From positions 620,001 to 684,000 of the forward strand of contig PPXM03000004.1 in the NCBI GenBank assembly GCA_003707065.3: DNA of 64,000 nt, written 5' to 3'. Shown piece after piece: positions 10,862 through 22,084 of the stretch. The position numbers and the translations under genes are program-made. The notes under the pieces are model-generated. The model saw nothing but the letters and a program-made list of their open reading frames with translations. It did not search any database and had not been told where the DNA came from. How positions within the stretch are numbered: position 1 is the first letter of the stretch; each line of letters starts with the position of its first letter. The DNA comes from Trigonopsis variabilis (taxonomy: Eukaryota; Ascomycota; Trigonopsidomycetes; Trigonopsidales; Trigonopsidaceae).

Positions 10862-11629
10862 CGAGATGTAAGTTTGGTGTAGTGGAAAGGAAGAATTCGG
10901 ATTGGTGGAGCGTTGCCAAGGGGATTGTCTCCACTAACCAATCAAAGTTCTTGGTATTCTATCAGGCCACACTTCAACTCGAGCCTCGCTAGCATGGCAA
11001 CTCCTTCTAATGGTAGTAAGGTAAGCCGAGATGCTCAGTTGAGTTAAGGGGCTCATTGATATGTTTGTTACATATTGACTGTAAACACGAGTTTCTTTCC
11101 AGCCTTTCTCCAACAGTAAAGTGTTACCGTGTTTTTTTAATTTTCACTTTAAGCATATAAAAAGAAAAGGCTCGTCACATGGATGGGGAACACATTCGTA
11201 GCGAACTCGTTGATCTAGCCTGAATAATATAACATAAACGCTCTCTACCTAGAAATCCCGCTGAGGCGTTGTGTATGGCATGATTTAACTCCTAGCGAAA
11301 ACTTCCAATTAGAAAGATAGAAGGGTGTAAGGGTGATGAAGAAGAAAGCTCGAAGATAGCAAACTGATGCTCTCAAGTGATTATTACACTTCATACCTAT
11401 CAATGGGAGTTTCAAAGACATTTTTGGAAAGATAGTGGGGGTACACAAGATATAGTAGTGTCTACGCTGAATCGTTGAATATCAAGGTTCACACCTATAT
11501 TCATTGTCCGATTCCTATAATACAAAGACTTAAGGAGTCAAAAAAGGTCATAAAGCGTCTCATGCGAGGGAGGAGAAAGGCGGAGATAATCTCTAGTGAG
11601 GATAAACAGAGTTTAATTATAGCAGTGAA
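10862..11629. other. Spacer between COX5 and GCN5
   Basis: About 770 bases holding the COX5 promoter and GCN5 3' region. On the plus strand an ATG at 10994 starts MATPSNGSK, followed directly by a GTAAGC donor and a TTTCCAG acceptor near 11102. Splicing these would give a peptide of about 40 codons with no recognisable features. I do not call it a gene. Confidence 0.4.
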
Positions 11630-12997
11630 CTAAGCCAGCTCGGCATATTCAGGAATTTCTTTCAGACGTTGGCTCATGAAACGCTCCAGCTTATTGGCAT
11701 TCTTATAATATGTTGTGTGTTCATTATTGTATTGTCGACAATTTGAAAAGATCAATTTAGCATCGTAAATAAAACTTTTCATATCGGGATAGAGGTCAGC
11801 GTCTAGCTTAGATTCCATAGTGCTCAGGTCCATAGGCTCTTTGATAACATCATAATAATCACTGACGTCTTCACGATTAACAGGCTGTGCAAACGGCCAA
11901 GCACTAGGATGATTCTGCAATTCAGACAGTAGGTGTTGCATGACGGCATAATGGGGCCCGCGTTTAGGCCGTCGAGCAAGTTCGTCCATCTCTGGTGACC
12001 ATCCAGCTTCCTTAACTCCAGGAATGGTTAAAGGGTCAAGGCCTTTTCCAGCATTTGCTGGGTCTTTAAAGTATTCCAGGCCGGGATAGACAATATGAGA
12101 TTTACTGATTTCCTTGATTTTAGTGAGAATTGCAGCTTTCTGTCGAAGGAGGATTTTTGAAGTGTCGAGGTATCGAATCTTAGGCAACATATGACACTGC
12201 ATTAAAGTTCCACCTTCGTAGTCTTTGATATATCCGACCCACACTTTGCGATCCAAGGTGATCTCCTTGGTAAAGCCCTGCTTTTTAAAGTATCCAATAG
12301 CATAATTATCAGCATAAGTGAGAAAATGAGTGATTGGGGTAGTCGCCTTAACATAGTCTTTGAGGTGATTCATAAGGTGAGCGCCATATCCTTTAACCTG
12401 TTCACTCGAAGCAATTGCACAGAACACAATCTCCGCAAATCGTCGACTTTCAAACGGTCTATAAGTAATGCCTCCTACTACCGTCAAGGGCTTCTTGACT
12501 ACCGCCATAGATAAATGACTGCGATCGTACACTAATCGAGCAATGTATTCCCTCGGCATCTTGGGAAGCTGTTTCTGAAAGATATTCTTCAGACCTGTTA
12601 AGATCATTAGATTTTCTCGACTATTATCATTATTGACAACCCGAAACTCGATAATCCCTTCTTCTTCTTCCCTCACAGCTGCCCTAACAGTGTAACTATA
12701 TGGCTCACCATTGATTATCATAGTTCTCGTAACCGAGCCGTTCTTATTAGAGTCATCGTCGGCTTCTCCATTAATATCGCTTCCTTTATCTTCTTCACCG
12801 TTCGCTATCCCATCCTTAAAATCCTCTTCCTCGTCACCATCACGGCATCCTTTCCCTCCTTCGTTTTTCTTGCCCTGCTCGATCTTTAGATCACCATCTT
12901 CCTGGTTCGATTCAAGTTTTATTCGTTTAGACAGAGGCTGATCCTCCGAATCTTCCATCTTCTCTTCCCCTTGTTCTTTTTTCTTGCCCTTTGACAT
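11630..12997 (-). CDS. GCN5: Gcn5 histone acetyltransferase of SAGA
   Basis: Intronless, 455 aa, ATG 12997. The N-terminal 110 residues are highly charged (Lys/Glu/Asp-rich). The GNAT domain follows (about 115-270), with [33 protein letters not shown] and the acetyl-CoA loop [16 protein letters not shown]. The C-terminal bromodomain (about 345-450) shows [30 protein letters not shown] and the acetyl-lysine Asn in [12 protein letters not shown]. Domain order and length match Gcn5, which acetylates histone H3 tails as the catalytic subunit of SAGA and ADA. Confidence 0.97.
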   Translation of the reverse strand: MSKGKKKEQGEEKMEDSEDQPLSKRIKLESNQEDGDLKIEQGKKNEGGKGCRDGDEEEDFKDGIANGEEDKGSDINGEADDDSNKNGSVTRTMIINGEPYSYTVRAAVREEEEGIIEFRVVNNDNSRENLMILTGLKNIFQKQLPKMPREYIARLVYDRSHLSMAVVKKPLTVVGGITYRPFESRRFAEIVFCAIASSEQVKGYGAHLMNHLKDYVKATTPITHFLTYADNYAIGYFKKQGFTKEITLDRKVWVGYIKDYEGGTLMQCHMLPKIRYLDTSKILLRQKAAILTKIKEISKSHIVYPGLEYFKDPANAGKGLDPLTIPGVKEAGWSPEMDELARRPKRGPHYAVMQHLLSELQNHPSAWPFAQPVNREDVSDYYDVIKEPMDLSTMESKLDADLYPDMKSFIYDAKLIFSNCRQYNNEHTTYYKNANKLERFMSQRLKEIPEYAELA

Positions 12998-14270
12998 GAT
13001 GAGAAAATCTTACCCAACAACCAAGTGTACTGTCGGGAGGGATAACATTGGGCAGCCCCCAAGTTTTCCCATCTCCACAGCCTAACCAGATTTTTCTTTC
13101 TGTTTGTAATCGAATTGATGGATTTTTTTTAGTTATATCGAAGGAGCGAGGCGCAGGCAGTTATCAAAAAAAGACAAGAGGATAGCTTGAGCACGCAATT
13201 GTTATCTTTGCTAATAGAGTGAGGGGCAGAATAGTCACTTTCACGATTATATTGTATTTTAATCGATCTAGAAATGTTCTTGCGGTTAAACATACCAATA
13301 GTCATCGGCTAAGGATTAGGAATGGGATATACCCCGGCCTGTTTCGGACAATGGACAGTCTACACATACATCAATGTTTCTTTTTCAGGCAGAGGCTTCT
13401 ATACGGCTCGCGTGTCGATTATGCAGCCTATTCTACTTTTGGTATAAGGAGAACATATCTCACTCAAGCAATTTAGATTAACCCGTATTGAGTGCCATTG
13501 ATCCATCAATTTCTGTTTTAAAATAGTACAGTTCACCATCAGGATTGCTTGACGGATAGCATAAGATCTGCTAAGCTTCAGGCAAGAGTGAGATGACGAG
13601 TTGGCCAAGAAAGCTTTCTGGCTTCAAGGCCAGTATAAGGTGTGCACACACTCTTTCACATGCGATACTCCGATAGACTTAGCCACAATTGATTAGGAAA
13701 AGGAACAGAAAATATTGGAGGGCGGTTGCATAACCGTTGCATAGATTGCACATCCCAGGCAGTTAGATCCCACATTTCATTCGCCGTATGTTTATTCCAC
13801 TATGGCGTCATGCGATGTGAGCGATCGAGTGGATCCTCCTTCTATTGTTGACCTAGGATAGACTTGAACTCATCTTTGCCTACAAATGTGAGCGTCCTGG
13901 CTATTTTGTCATAACGACGGTCTGGCCTGCCAAGTGAAGTCGTTTTCTTCGCCAGGATACAGCGACCAACATCGTCTTGCACTTGTTACGTTAACTTGTA
14001 AATCGACGTACAACTAGTCTCATGTCATCCAATTGCTGTGATTGAAGCCCAAGATCAGGTCGATCAATTAATGACTTCAGGAGCTTGACTCACAGGTCCA
14101 AGGGAAAGGCCAATATTAAATGCCGAGCTCTCGAGAAAATCCTCGGAGCGCCGCACCGGGATTGCGTGCTTTGACACCACAGTGAATGGTCAAGGTGAGG
14201 CTATGGAGGAAAAAGGCAATAAAACCACGAGCCCCAGAAGTTTACAGATCATTCACTCGAACCAACGCTC
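12998..14270. other. Intergenic region upstream of GCN5 and the sulfate permease (divergent)
   Basis: 1.27 kb with no supported gene. It contains the CYS3-type site at 13802-13811 and a small CGGTT/AACCG hairpin with repeated TTGCATA motifs near 13726-13750. Both flanking genes start outward from here. Confidence 0.5.
13802..13811. promoter_or_regulatory. ATGGCGTCAT, CYS3-type sulfur-control bZIP site
   Basis: An exact match to the ATGRYRYCAT consensus described for the Neurospora CYS3 regulator, placed about 460 bp upstream of the sulfate permease start. In Neurospora, CYS3 activates sulfate permease genes under sulfur limitation. About one match is expected by chance in 64 kb. Confidence 0.45.
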
Positions 14271-16595
14271 ATGAAGTTCCGGGATGTTCTTGTTCAATTT
14301 GATCAGTTTCGACGACCTCAGCAACCTCCCCGAGATGATGACAGCAATGATCCTTGGGAATTTTCAGAGAAAACTGTCACCTCCATAGACTATGTCAAAG
14401 AGCATTTAGATGACCCTCTTGATCGGACAAAACGGTACCTCATATCTCTTTTTCCTATTTTCCAATGGATCTATCGATATAACATGACTTGGTTCATTGG
14501 TGATTTGATTGCTGGAATCACTATCGGTTGTGTCGTGGTCCCACAAGGAATGTCATATGCCAAAATTGCTTCGCTTCCTCCGGAGTATGGCCTTTACTCT
14601 TCGTTTGTCGGTGTCTTCATCTACTGCTTTTTTGCTACTTCCAAAGATGTTTCGATTGGTCCAGTGGCTGTTATGTCATTGATGGTATCTCGTGCCATTA
14701 CTAACGTGCAAAATGAATATCCTGATAAATGGTCGGCTCCTATTATAGCCACTGCACTGTCATTGCTGTGTGGTGCTATTGCATTGGGTGTTGGTCTCTT
14801 GCGCTTGGGATTCATTTTGGAGTTCATTCCTCTTCCCGCTGTTTCTGGGTTTGTTACTGGCTCAGCTTTCACCATTCTCGTTGGTCAGGTCCCTTCGCTA
14901 ATGGGATTTTCGAGTCGCTTGGATACCCGAGCTGCTTCTTACGAGGTGGTCATTAATTCATTAAAGAATCTTAAGAACACCAAGCTCGATGCCGCATTTG
15001 GTTTGGTCTCCCTTTTTATTCTCTACGCTGTGAAGTGGGCGTGCAATTACTTGCCTAGACGATATCCTGATAACAAAAAGCTCTCCTATGTCTGTTTCTA
15101 TACATCTGCCATGAGAAATGCATTTGTCATTATCTTTGCCACTTTGATTTCATGGGGTGTTTGCCGACATTACTCCTCAAGTAATTATCCCATTTCTATC
15201 ATCAAGACTGTTCCTAGAGGTTTCAAGCATACCGGTCCAATGTATATTGATAAAGAGCTTGCATCAGCTGTATCCTCGCAGCTACCAGTTAGCATTATTG
15301 TCTTATTGATGGAGCATATTGCTATTGCAAAGTCGTTTGGAAGAATCAATGATTATAAGATTATACCCGATCAGGAGCTAATTGCAATTGGAGTGTCTAA
15401 TCTAATTGGTACTTTCTTCACAGCTTATCCTGCAACTGGCTCCTTTTCCCGGTCAGCTCTCAAGGCAAAATGTGGCGTACGAACTCCTCTGGCTGGCGTG
15501 TTTACCGGGGCTGTGGTCATTCTTGCCTTGTATGCTTTAACTGAAGCTTTCTATTGGATTCCTAACGCTGCTCTTTCTGCCATGATCATCCATGCTGTGT
15601 CTGATCTTATTGCGTCGTGGAAAACAACTTACAGTTATTGGGAGATCAACCCTCTGGAGACAGTCATCTTCGTGGCTGCTGTTTTCATTACTGTCTTCAC
15701 CTCCGTCGAGATCGGTATCTATTTTGCTATTGCTGCTTGCTGTGTCCTGCTCCTGTGGAAAATGGCTCGACCCAGTGGCCAATGGCTAGGAACGATCTTA
15801 ATCAGAACCTATGGCTCTTCCCGACCTCCTCACAAAGTCTATGCTCCCCTCTCTCATAAAAACATCAATCCTGCGATTGAAGTTATTCCTCCTCCTCCTG
15901 GCATTCTTATTTATCGTCCTGCCGAAGCGTTTACCTACCCTAATGCCTCTCTACAGAATGATCATATCATGGAATACGTTCGAAAGCATACTCGCCCAGG
16001 ACGGCTTCACCGCTACAAGACTTTGGGAGAGCGGCCTTGGAATGATCCCGGCCCTCGCCATATGAAACCTATTGAAGAGCAACCTGAGGATAAACGTCCT
16101 GTTCTCAGAGCAATTATTTTTGACTTTTCTTGTGTTACGGCTATCGATGCCACTGGCATCCAAGTCTTGATTGATACAAGAGGAAGTCTCTGCAAGTACG
16201 CTGATCGGGAAGTTGAGATGCATTTCGCGACAATCTTGAACCCCTGGATCCGCAGAGCTTTGCTCGCGGGCGGATTTGGCCATGGTCGGTTACCTCACAA
16301 GATCATCGAACTCGGTCCCACACGCCACGACGACGCCATGAGACGACCAGAGAAAGAGAGAGAGGATGAGATTGAAGTTCTGCAGCCTGTTCGCGGATAC
16401 GACAGTGACGAAGACTTTAATAAGAAAGAGGATATCAAGACTGATGAAGAAAGTTTGAGTTCATCTGATATAAGTTCGCGGGACGATACGAATGGTCGAG
16501 CGCTCAGCAGTGTTCAGACTACAGCGGATGGATATCTTCCTATCGTTGCTACGGACACTCCATTTTTCCATCTTGAAATCCCGGATTTGAAATAA
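14271..16595 (+). CDS. High-affinity sulfate permease (SLC26/SulP family)
   Basis: Intronless, 774 aa, ATG 14271. A short cytosolic N-terminus leads into a multi-span membrane domain (about residues 75-500) with the SulP signatures IAGITIGCVVVPQGMSYAKI, PPEYGLYSSFVGVFIYCFF and LIGTFFTAYPATGSFSRSAL. A C-terminal STAS domain follows (about 550-690; AIIFDFSCVTAIDATGIQVL). The last 80 residues are acidic and Ser-rich and may regulate turnover. It imports sulfate with protons at the plasma membrane, feeding assimilation to cysteine and methionine. It is closest in architecture to yeast Sul1/Sul2 and Neurospora Cys-14. The upstream CYS3-type motif fits sulfur-starvation control. Confidence 0.93.
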   Translation: MKFRDVLVQFDQFRRPQQPPRDDDSNDPWEFSEKTVTSIDYVKEHLDDPLDRTKRYLISLFPIFQWIYRYNMTWFIGDLIAGITIGCVVVPQGMSYAKIASLPPEYGLYSSFVGVFIYCFFATSKDVSIGPVAVMSLMVSRAITNVQNEYPDKWSAPIIATALSLLCGAIALGVGLLRLGFILEFIPLPAVSGFVTGSAFTILVGQVPSLMGFSSRLDTRAASYEVVINSLKNLKNTKLDAAFGLVSLFILYAVKWACNYLPRRYPDNKKLSYVCFYTSAMRNAFVIIFATLISWGVCRHYSSSNYPISIIKTVPRGFKHTGPMYIDKELASAVSSQLPVSIIVLLMEHIAIAKSFGRINDYKIIPDQELIAIGVSNLIGTFFTAYPATGSFSRSALKAKCGVRTPLAGVFTGAVVILALYALTEAFYWIPNAALSAMIIHAVSDLIASWKTTYSYWEINPLETVIFVAAVFITVFTSVEIGIYFAIAACCVLLLWKMARPSGQWLGTILIRTYGSSRPPHKVYAPLSHKNINPAIEVIPPPPGILIYRPAEAFTYPNASLQNDHIMEYVRKHTRPGRLHRYKTLGERPWNDPGPRHMKPIEEQPEDKRPVLRAIIFDFSCVTAIDATGIQVLIDTRGSLCKYADREVEMHFATILNPWIRRALLAGGFGHGRLPHKIIELGPTRHDDAMRRPEKEREDEIEVLQPVRGYDSDEDFNKKEDIKTDEESLSSSDISSRDDTNGRALSSVQTTADGYLPIVATDTPFFHLEIPDLK

Positions 16596-17742
16596 ACAAA
16601 ATGGCAAACGGTTCTTAAGGTTGGTTGGTGTGAAAGAAAATTTGGATTTTGCATGTATTTTTAAGTTGGGAGTTGAGTTAATCTGGTTATGAGTGAAATC
16701 GGAAAAATCGGCGTAGATGCATCCTAGCAGCACATTATCGCGCAACGTTCCCAAACGCCGACCACGGCGCGGCTAGAAGGTAGATACTCCGATACGAGTA
16801 AATCATTCCAGAGCAGTCTAAAAGCTCGGAGTTAAGTGTCCGTAACGGTTCGTTACAGCATGTGCTTGTCTAAATACGGGCTGGGTAAGCTTTGCCGATC
16901 CGCTCGAATGATTCGCCTACGTGCGCTGAGCATTTATATCAGTATTTATTTTTTCTTGCTTGAGTTCTGGCAGTCATCTTTTTAAGATGGCCTACTTGAA
17001 ATTTAGATGCCACGTGCCCAGATCCGTGCCCAGATCGTAGCGTAGTGAGATCAGTAGCAGAAACTGGGGAAGATTTTGTAAAATAGATATAAATCCAACA
17101 GTATTACCCTTGCTTTTATGCTATGATCAATTCAAAGTGACTTTTGATAGATGGTATTAACCAAATTTGCGGTCTATCAGCGGCGACGCTCCTTCAGATT
17201 GTCTGGGGCCGGTACTGCTTGAGAGCATGCAGGTTTTGAAGACGCACAGGAACGGCTATGAAAGTTCACATAAGAGAAAAAGGGGTACACAAGACCGTAC
17301 GAGGCGCAAAGATCGCCTTCCCGATTTGAGTGCGCCCATTCAGGCTGTCTTAAAGACATGATATCTAGATAGGCAACGAAGGAAAAAAAAACGAAGACAA
17401 ACTCCAAAACATCGCAACACATGAGACACCAGAAATGAAGGTATGATTTAGAGAAAGAGAGGAAAAATCAGTGAAACAAAGGCCTCTTCCGAGGACATGA
17501 ACAAGATAATGCAACCATAAAGGCCATAAATAAGCCCAAAAAAGTACCGTATCGGCAATGGCAGACGGGGCAGAAGGGCAAAAAAAGCTAAGAGGGGAAA
17601 AAGCCGTGTAACCATCACTCTCACCAAAAGATCAAGGAAAGAATCGCTAGGACTGGTTAGAATAAGATAGGCATTATTGTTCTTATTTGTGTGGCTGGTT
17701 TGATATAATTTGTGGGATCTGGATACATTGAACGGGCCAAGG
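16596..17742. other. Intergenic region upstream of PBS2
   Basis: 1.15 kb without a supported gene. It contains a perfect 12-bp tandem duplication CGTGCCCAGATC at 17023-17046 whose first copy overlaps a CACGTG E-box (17021-17026), a small GTAACG/CGTTAC hairpin near 16843, and an A/G-rich stretch (17370-17700) that may be the PBS2 leader. Confidence 0.5.
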
Positions 17743-19614
17743 ATGAGCGCAGAAGAGGAAGGAGGAAAAACAAGGAAAGGAGAACGACAAGAATCAGACG
17801 GAGGGAGGAATGAAGAGAGAAATTTTATATCTAGAATTCCAACGATCTCACCTAATCGATTATCGAGGACCCGGTCAGATACGAGTCCGAATCGAAGCTC
17901 TCTCGTCAACCCTGCCGTCCATTCTCGATCATATTCAGGTGAAGACCCAAGTCAAGAAAGCCTGAGTGGGCTTCCATGTGTACCATCAAATATACAAGCA
18001 AGAATCATTGCCTTTCAGCGGATTCGTCAGAGCAAAGCACAGGATCTCAAAGGGAACAGCCCGACTTCGCCTGCTGCTAATGCTCAATCTCCACCACCCA
18101 CAGTTCGATCTCCTCAATCTCCTCCAATGCCAAGTGCAGACGTTCTCGAAAACCTACATCGGTTATCAATGAGTTCAGATAACTCTGAAAGTTCAAATGT
18201 TCGCGAGCCATCGCTATTTGCTCCTGCTTTAGGTGCTCGATCTCATGCCGCCGAATCCAGGGTTCCTCCTGAACTACGATCTCCTAAGGATGCAGCCAAG
18301 CAGACTAGAATGACTCACTTATTGGGCTCTCGTGGTCTGTCTGCGTCCAGTAGCACAGCTGGGCCTTCCGTTACTGCCTCGTCTCCTAATCTCACGATAC
18401 CTTCTTCATCTACCAAACCTTCTTCTGTTAAAGCCAAGCCTAAACTTTCGTTATCCGAGCGTCGTGGGTTAGCACTCAATGGCCTTCCAGGACAAAGCAA
18501 GCACGTGGGATTTGTGGAAGAGGGTCCAATAAAAGGTCCAAATACGAAACCGCAAGTGACTAGTGATGCAGAATATATGAAATATATTGATTATGAATCC
18601 AGTTCGTTGAAATTTGCGGGTCAAGCAAGCATTCATCCCGATGGTGTCACGTTTTCTTCTGGCGCTTCCATTAAAATTTCTTTGGAGGACATTGAAAAAA
18701 TTGAAGAAGTTGGTACTGGTAATTATGGTACAGTTTATAAGGTTCGTCATAAACAGACCGGTCAAATTATGGCTTTGAAAGAAATTCGGTTGGAGTTGGA
18801 TGAGTCCAAATTAAGAGCGATTATGATGGAACTGGATATCTTGCATGAGTGTAAATCACCCTATATTGTCGATTTCTATGGTGCTTTTTTCAGTGAAGGT
18901 TCGGTTTACCTTTGCATGGAATATATGGATGGTGGAAGTCTCGATGTCTTGAATGGCCATGGAATCGAAGAAGAGTATCTTGTTGAAATTGTCCAGTCGG
19001 TCATTTCTGGTCTCAAGGTTCTCAAAGATGACCATAACATCATCCATCGTGATGTCAAACCGACTAACATTCTGGCCAATTTTAAAGGAGAGATCAAGCT
19101 GTGTGATTTTGGCGTTTCTGGTAAACTGGTTGCCTCGATGGCTAAAACGAATGTTGGTTGTCAATCCTACATGGCTCCAGAACGTATTGCTCCCGATCGG
19201 TCTGCACTGGCTCCAGCTGCTGATGCTCAATACTCCATCCAAAGTGATGTATGGTCTTTAGGATTGACAATGCTCGAGCTTGCGTCAGGTGCTTATCCAT
19301 ATCCTCCCGAATCGTTCGCTAACATCTTTTCCCAATTGAATGCCATCGTTAACGGCGATCCTCCTAAACTTCCTGCGGATCGGTTTAGTCCCGAAGCATG
19401 CGACTTCGCCGCTCAGTGCCTGCAAAAGAACCCTCAACTCCGGCCATCCTATGAGCAACTTCTTAATCACCCTTGGTTAAAGAACCATGAAGCTAGCGGA
19501 CAGTCCCATAAGGACATGGGAGAATTCATCCGCCGCGCCAAGGAGGAAAGTAAAACTGCTATTCCCAAATCGGACCGGCCTCCTCTCCATCGTCGCGAAT
19601 TTGGAAAACCATAA
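17743..19614 (+). CDS. PBS2: MAP kinase kinase of the HOG pathway (Pbs2/Wis1 type)
   Basis: Intronless, 623 aa from ATG 17743; the open frame begins 11 codons earlier without an ATG. The N-terminal half is Ser/Pro-rich and disordered, with a KLSLSERRGLALNGL motif. The kinase domain (about 316-575) has GTGNYGTVYKVRHK, MALKEIRLE, catalytic HRDVKPTNIL and LCDFGVSGKLV. The activation loop SMAKTNVGCQSYMAPERI identifies the Pbs2/Wis1 subgroup rather than Mkk1 or Ste7. The Ser and Thr of SMAKT are the sites phosphorylated by the Ssk2/Ssk22-class MAPKKK. It phosphorylates the Hog1/Sty1 MAP kinase under osmotic and other stress. Confidence 0.93.
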   Translation: MSAEEEGGKTRKGERQESDGGRNEERNFISRIPTISPNRLSRTRSDTSPNRSSLVNPAVHSRSYSGEDPSQESLSGLPCVPSNIQARIIAFQRIRQSKAQDLKGNSPTSPAANAQSPPPTVRSPQSPPMPSADVLENLHRLSMSSDNSESSNVREPSLFAPALGARSHAAESRVPPELRSPKDAAKQTRMTHLLGSRGLSASSSTAGPSVTASSPNLTIPSSSTKPSSVKAKPKLSLSERRGLALNGLPGQSKHVGFVEEGPIKGPNTKPQVTSDAEYMKYIDYESSSLKFAGQASIHPDGVTFSSGASIKISLEDIEKIEEVGTGNYGTVYKVRHKQTGQIMALKEIRLELDESKLRAIMMELDILHECKSPYIVDFYGAFFSEGSVYLCMEYMDGGSLDVLNGHGIEEEYLVEIVQSVISGLKVLKDDHNIIHRDVKPTNILANFKGEIKLCDFGVSGKLVASMAKTNVGCQSYMAPERIAPDRSALAPAADAQYSIQSDVWSLGLTMLELASGAYPYPPESFANIFSQLNAIVNGDPPKLPADRFSPEACDFAAQCLQKNPQLRPSYEQLLNHPWLKNHEASGQSHKDMGEFIRRAKEESKTAIPKSDRPPLHRREFGKP

Positions 19615-19937
19615 TAAGTGAACTTTTCCAATGTCTTAAATGGTTAATACAGTATGCTATGTAGGGCAGGGTTGTCAGTGCGATCAACAAGCTAACAGGG
19701 CGGCGGAATTAATGGCATGAATAAATTGCATTGAGAAACTGGGGTGGATATGTCGAGACTGGGATATGACGACAATTACTGTACAATTTGTGCGACGCTA
19801 TTATCAGATGCGGCTCATTTTTTAATACTATATTTATCCCTCTACTGATATTATATCATGTACTACGTAGATAAACTCCACTCGCCCATTCTCTACTACG
19901 GAGCATACGAATAGGCACGGTCACAGATCATGTTTAT
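19615..19937. other. Convergent 3' spacer, PBS2 / HTS1
   Basis: About 320 AT-rich bases between two convergent genes. No coding or RNA signal was seen. It presumably carries both polyadenylation regions. Confidence 0.6.
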
Positions 19938-21482
19938 CTAAAGACTACGGATCCCCTGCTCAACCAGGTCCAGAGGAGAGACAGTAGTCGCTAGCTTCTC
20001 TCGAAGATAAGGTACCATCTGATCGATCGTCATTTCCTCACCATCGTTGCTCTCCTCTCCCTGTCCCAGGTGTTTTATCCGGACAAGTCCCTTTTTATAT
20101 TCCTCCTGGCCTAGGATGACTGCATAAGGACATCCGGCTTTTTCAGCAGCTTCAAACTGAGCTCTTGACTTAGGCTTCGTTTTGTATTGGAATTCTGCCT
20201 TGATCCCACCGTCCCAGAGAAGCTTTGAGACATGCATGCGCTCCTTGATGAAGCCATCCCACGCACTTCCGCCTCCAAAAGCCATAACATAGACCTCTGT
20301 CTCGGTAGGGCGGACCTTTGAGTAGTCGATATTGGACTTGATCAAGCTAAAGATTCGTTCGACGCCAAATGAGATTCCGACACAAGGTATGCCACCTTTT
20401 TTTGAGTTGGAAAACATTCCCACCAGATTATCATAGCGACCTCCAGCAGCAATAGACCCCACACCGACATATTCGCTGGCATCGTCATCACCAGACTTCT
20501 TTGCTTTCGCTTTTGCTTTTGCTTTGGCAACTTCTTCCGCCGAAGGAGGAGCAGATGCTTCTGTGACACATTCATAGATGATTCCGGTGTAATAATCTAG
20601 ACCTCTAGCGAGCGAAAGATCAAAAGAGATCTTATCGGTGATTCCAAAAGCATCCAAGTAGCTAAATAGCGTCGCCATATCTTCTAGTCCTTCACGAGCA
20701 TCTTGATCAGCAGTAAGACTTTCATCATTTTGAAGTTCAACCAATAGATCTTTGGAGCCTTTTTTAACCACATAAGTACCAATCTTATCTGCAACGCTTT
20801 CGTCCAAGCCTTTGTCAACGACCATTTCCTTCTTCACCTCCGCCCAAGGCATTTTATCTAGTTTATCGACAGCAGAAGAGATTTTCCTGACATCTTCCTC
20901 CGATACGCCGCAAGTTCTGAAAATCCCATCCAAGATCTTGCGATGATTCAGCTTAATAACAAAGTTTTTGATACCTAACTCGGTCAAAGTTTCAACCCCA
21001 ATATTCAAGATTTCGGCATCAGGGACCATAGCGCTAGTAGCTCCTGCAATGTCGAAATCACATTGATAAAACTCTCTCATTCGGCCCTTAGTTACTGCCG
21101 GCTGATCCCGACGATAGACTTTGGCAATATGATATCTTTTAATATGAGTAATAGTGGGATTCATCGCCAAGTATCTCGCAAAGGGCACCGTTAGATCATA
21201 TCGCAGCGAACATAACTCTCCTCCTTGATCTTGGAGATCATAAATCAACTTCGAGTCTTCACCGTATTTTCCACTCAAGATCTCTTTAAGTTCAAAGACT
21301 GGAGTATCAATCGTCACTCCGCCATGTTTTTTAAATACCTTGGCAATGGTGTCGAAGATAGCCGACCGAAGTACCATATCCTTATCACCCCAATCTGACG
21401 GTCAGCTCCCCACTTCGAAGGTAAACTCACCCTTTGTTCCTTTAGGTGTCTTAAGCGTGAAATGTTTCGCGGCTGAACTCAT
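19938..21482 (-). CDS. HTS1: Histidyl-tRNA synthetase
   Basis: Two exons: 21482-21431 and 21394-19938, with a 36-nt intron (GTGAGT donor, CTGAC branch); 502 aa. The junction restores [17 protein letters not shown], the conserved entry to the class II core. Further hallmarks are [31 protein letters not shown] (motif 2), the histidine-specific [10 protein letters not shown] and [11 protein letters not shown], and a C-terminal anticodon-binding domain. A Lys/Ala-rich eukaryotic insertion lies at about residues 300-320. An in-frame ATG at 21500 would add MRLLRT and create a more basic presequence-like N-terminus. Yeast HTS1 uses two starts to make mitochondrial and cytosolic enzymes, so dual use is plausible here. 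Confidence 0.95.
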
Positions 21483-21500
21483 GGTTCGCAATAGGCGCAT

Positions 21501-22084
21501 ACAAATTTTACAAATTTGCAGGGAATAACTTGGATGGTTGTAGCGCTGTCAAACGCCTGTGAAAAATAATGTAGCACTATCAACGGAGAACGAGAACTCG
21601 CGTTTTAGTCTAATAATCCATACTGCTTTCATTTCCCCAGATAACAAGCATAAGGAAAGTAAGCATATTTAAGATTTTGCTACAAGTCTAAATAGAATCG
21701 CGAAATTGTCTCGTTAATGTGCCGATCGTCCTGATCTCTCCATTGCGCATCAACTTATGTGCATGATAACGCTCACAGTTATTTCAGTACTGTTACGGGG
21801 GCGATCTCATCTACAATCTCTTTATGTGAAGTGGCGCCATGCTTCTCAGCTTTTGGAAATATCCAGAAAGATCAATTGATCAGATGGTAGACCTGCGTAG
21901 AAAGGCTCTTCACAAGACGGGTTCTCTCCGGTATTTGCATTCCAAATATTCTTCTATAGTTAGATGGATCAATCGTATACATCGCAATAATATTAGCAGA
22001 TCTCCATGTCCTCCTAGTCGACCGTATTTTAGATTGGGGTTAGCTCAGGTCATCCATTCACCTTAGTGACGACCTCTCCACATC
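21501..22084. other. Divergent spacer HTS1 / VPS33 with a 75-codon plus-strand frame
   Basis: A 75-codon frame (21839-22066) begins in a GCGCCATGC context and ends 18 bases before the VPS33 start. It is basic and has no recognised motif. It may be an upstream ORF in the VPS33 leader or chance. Nothing else was seen. Confidence 0.35.

Noticed and set aside
10994-11230. Possible small spliced gene starting MATPSNGSK
   Set aside because: Donor and acceptor are good, but the resulting peptide is short and low in complexity, with no conservation evidence.
16835-16860. GTAACG/CGTTAC hairpin as an RNA gene
   Set aside because: Six-base stem and three-base loop only; nothing around it resembles a structured RNA.
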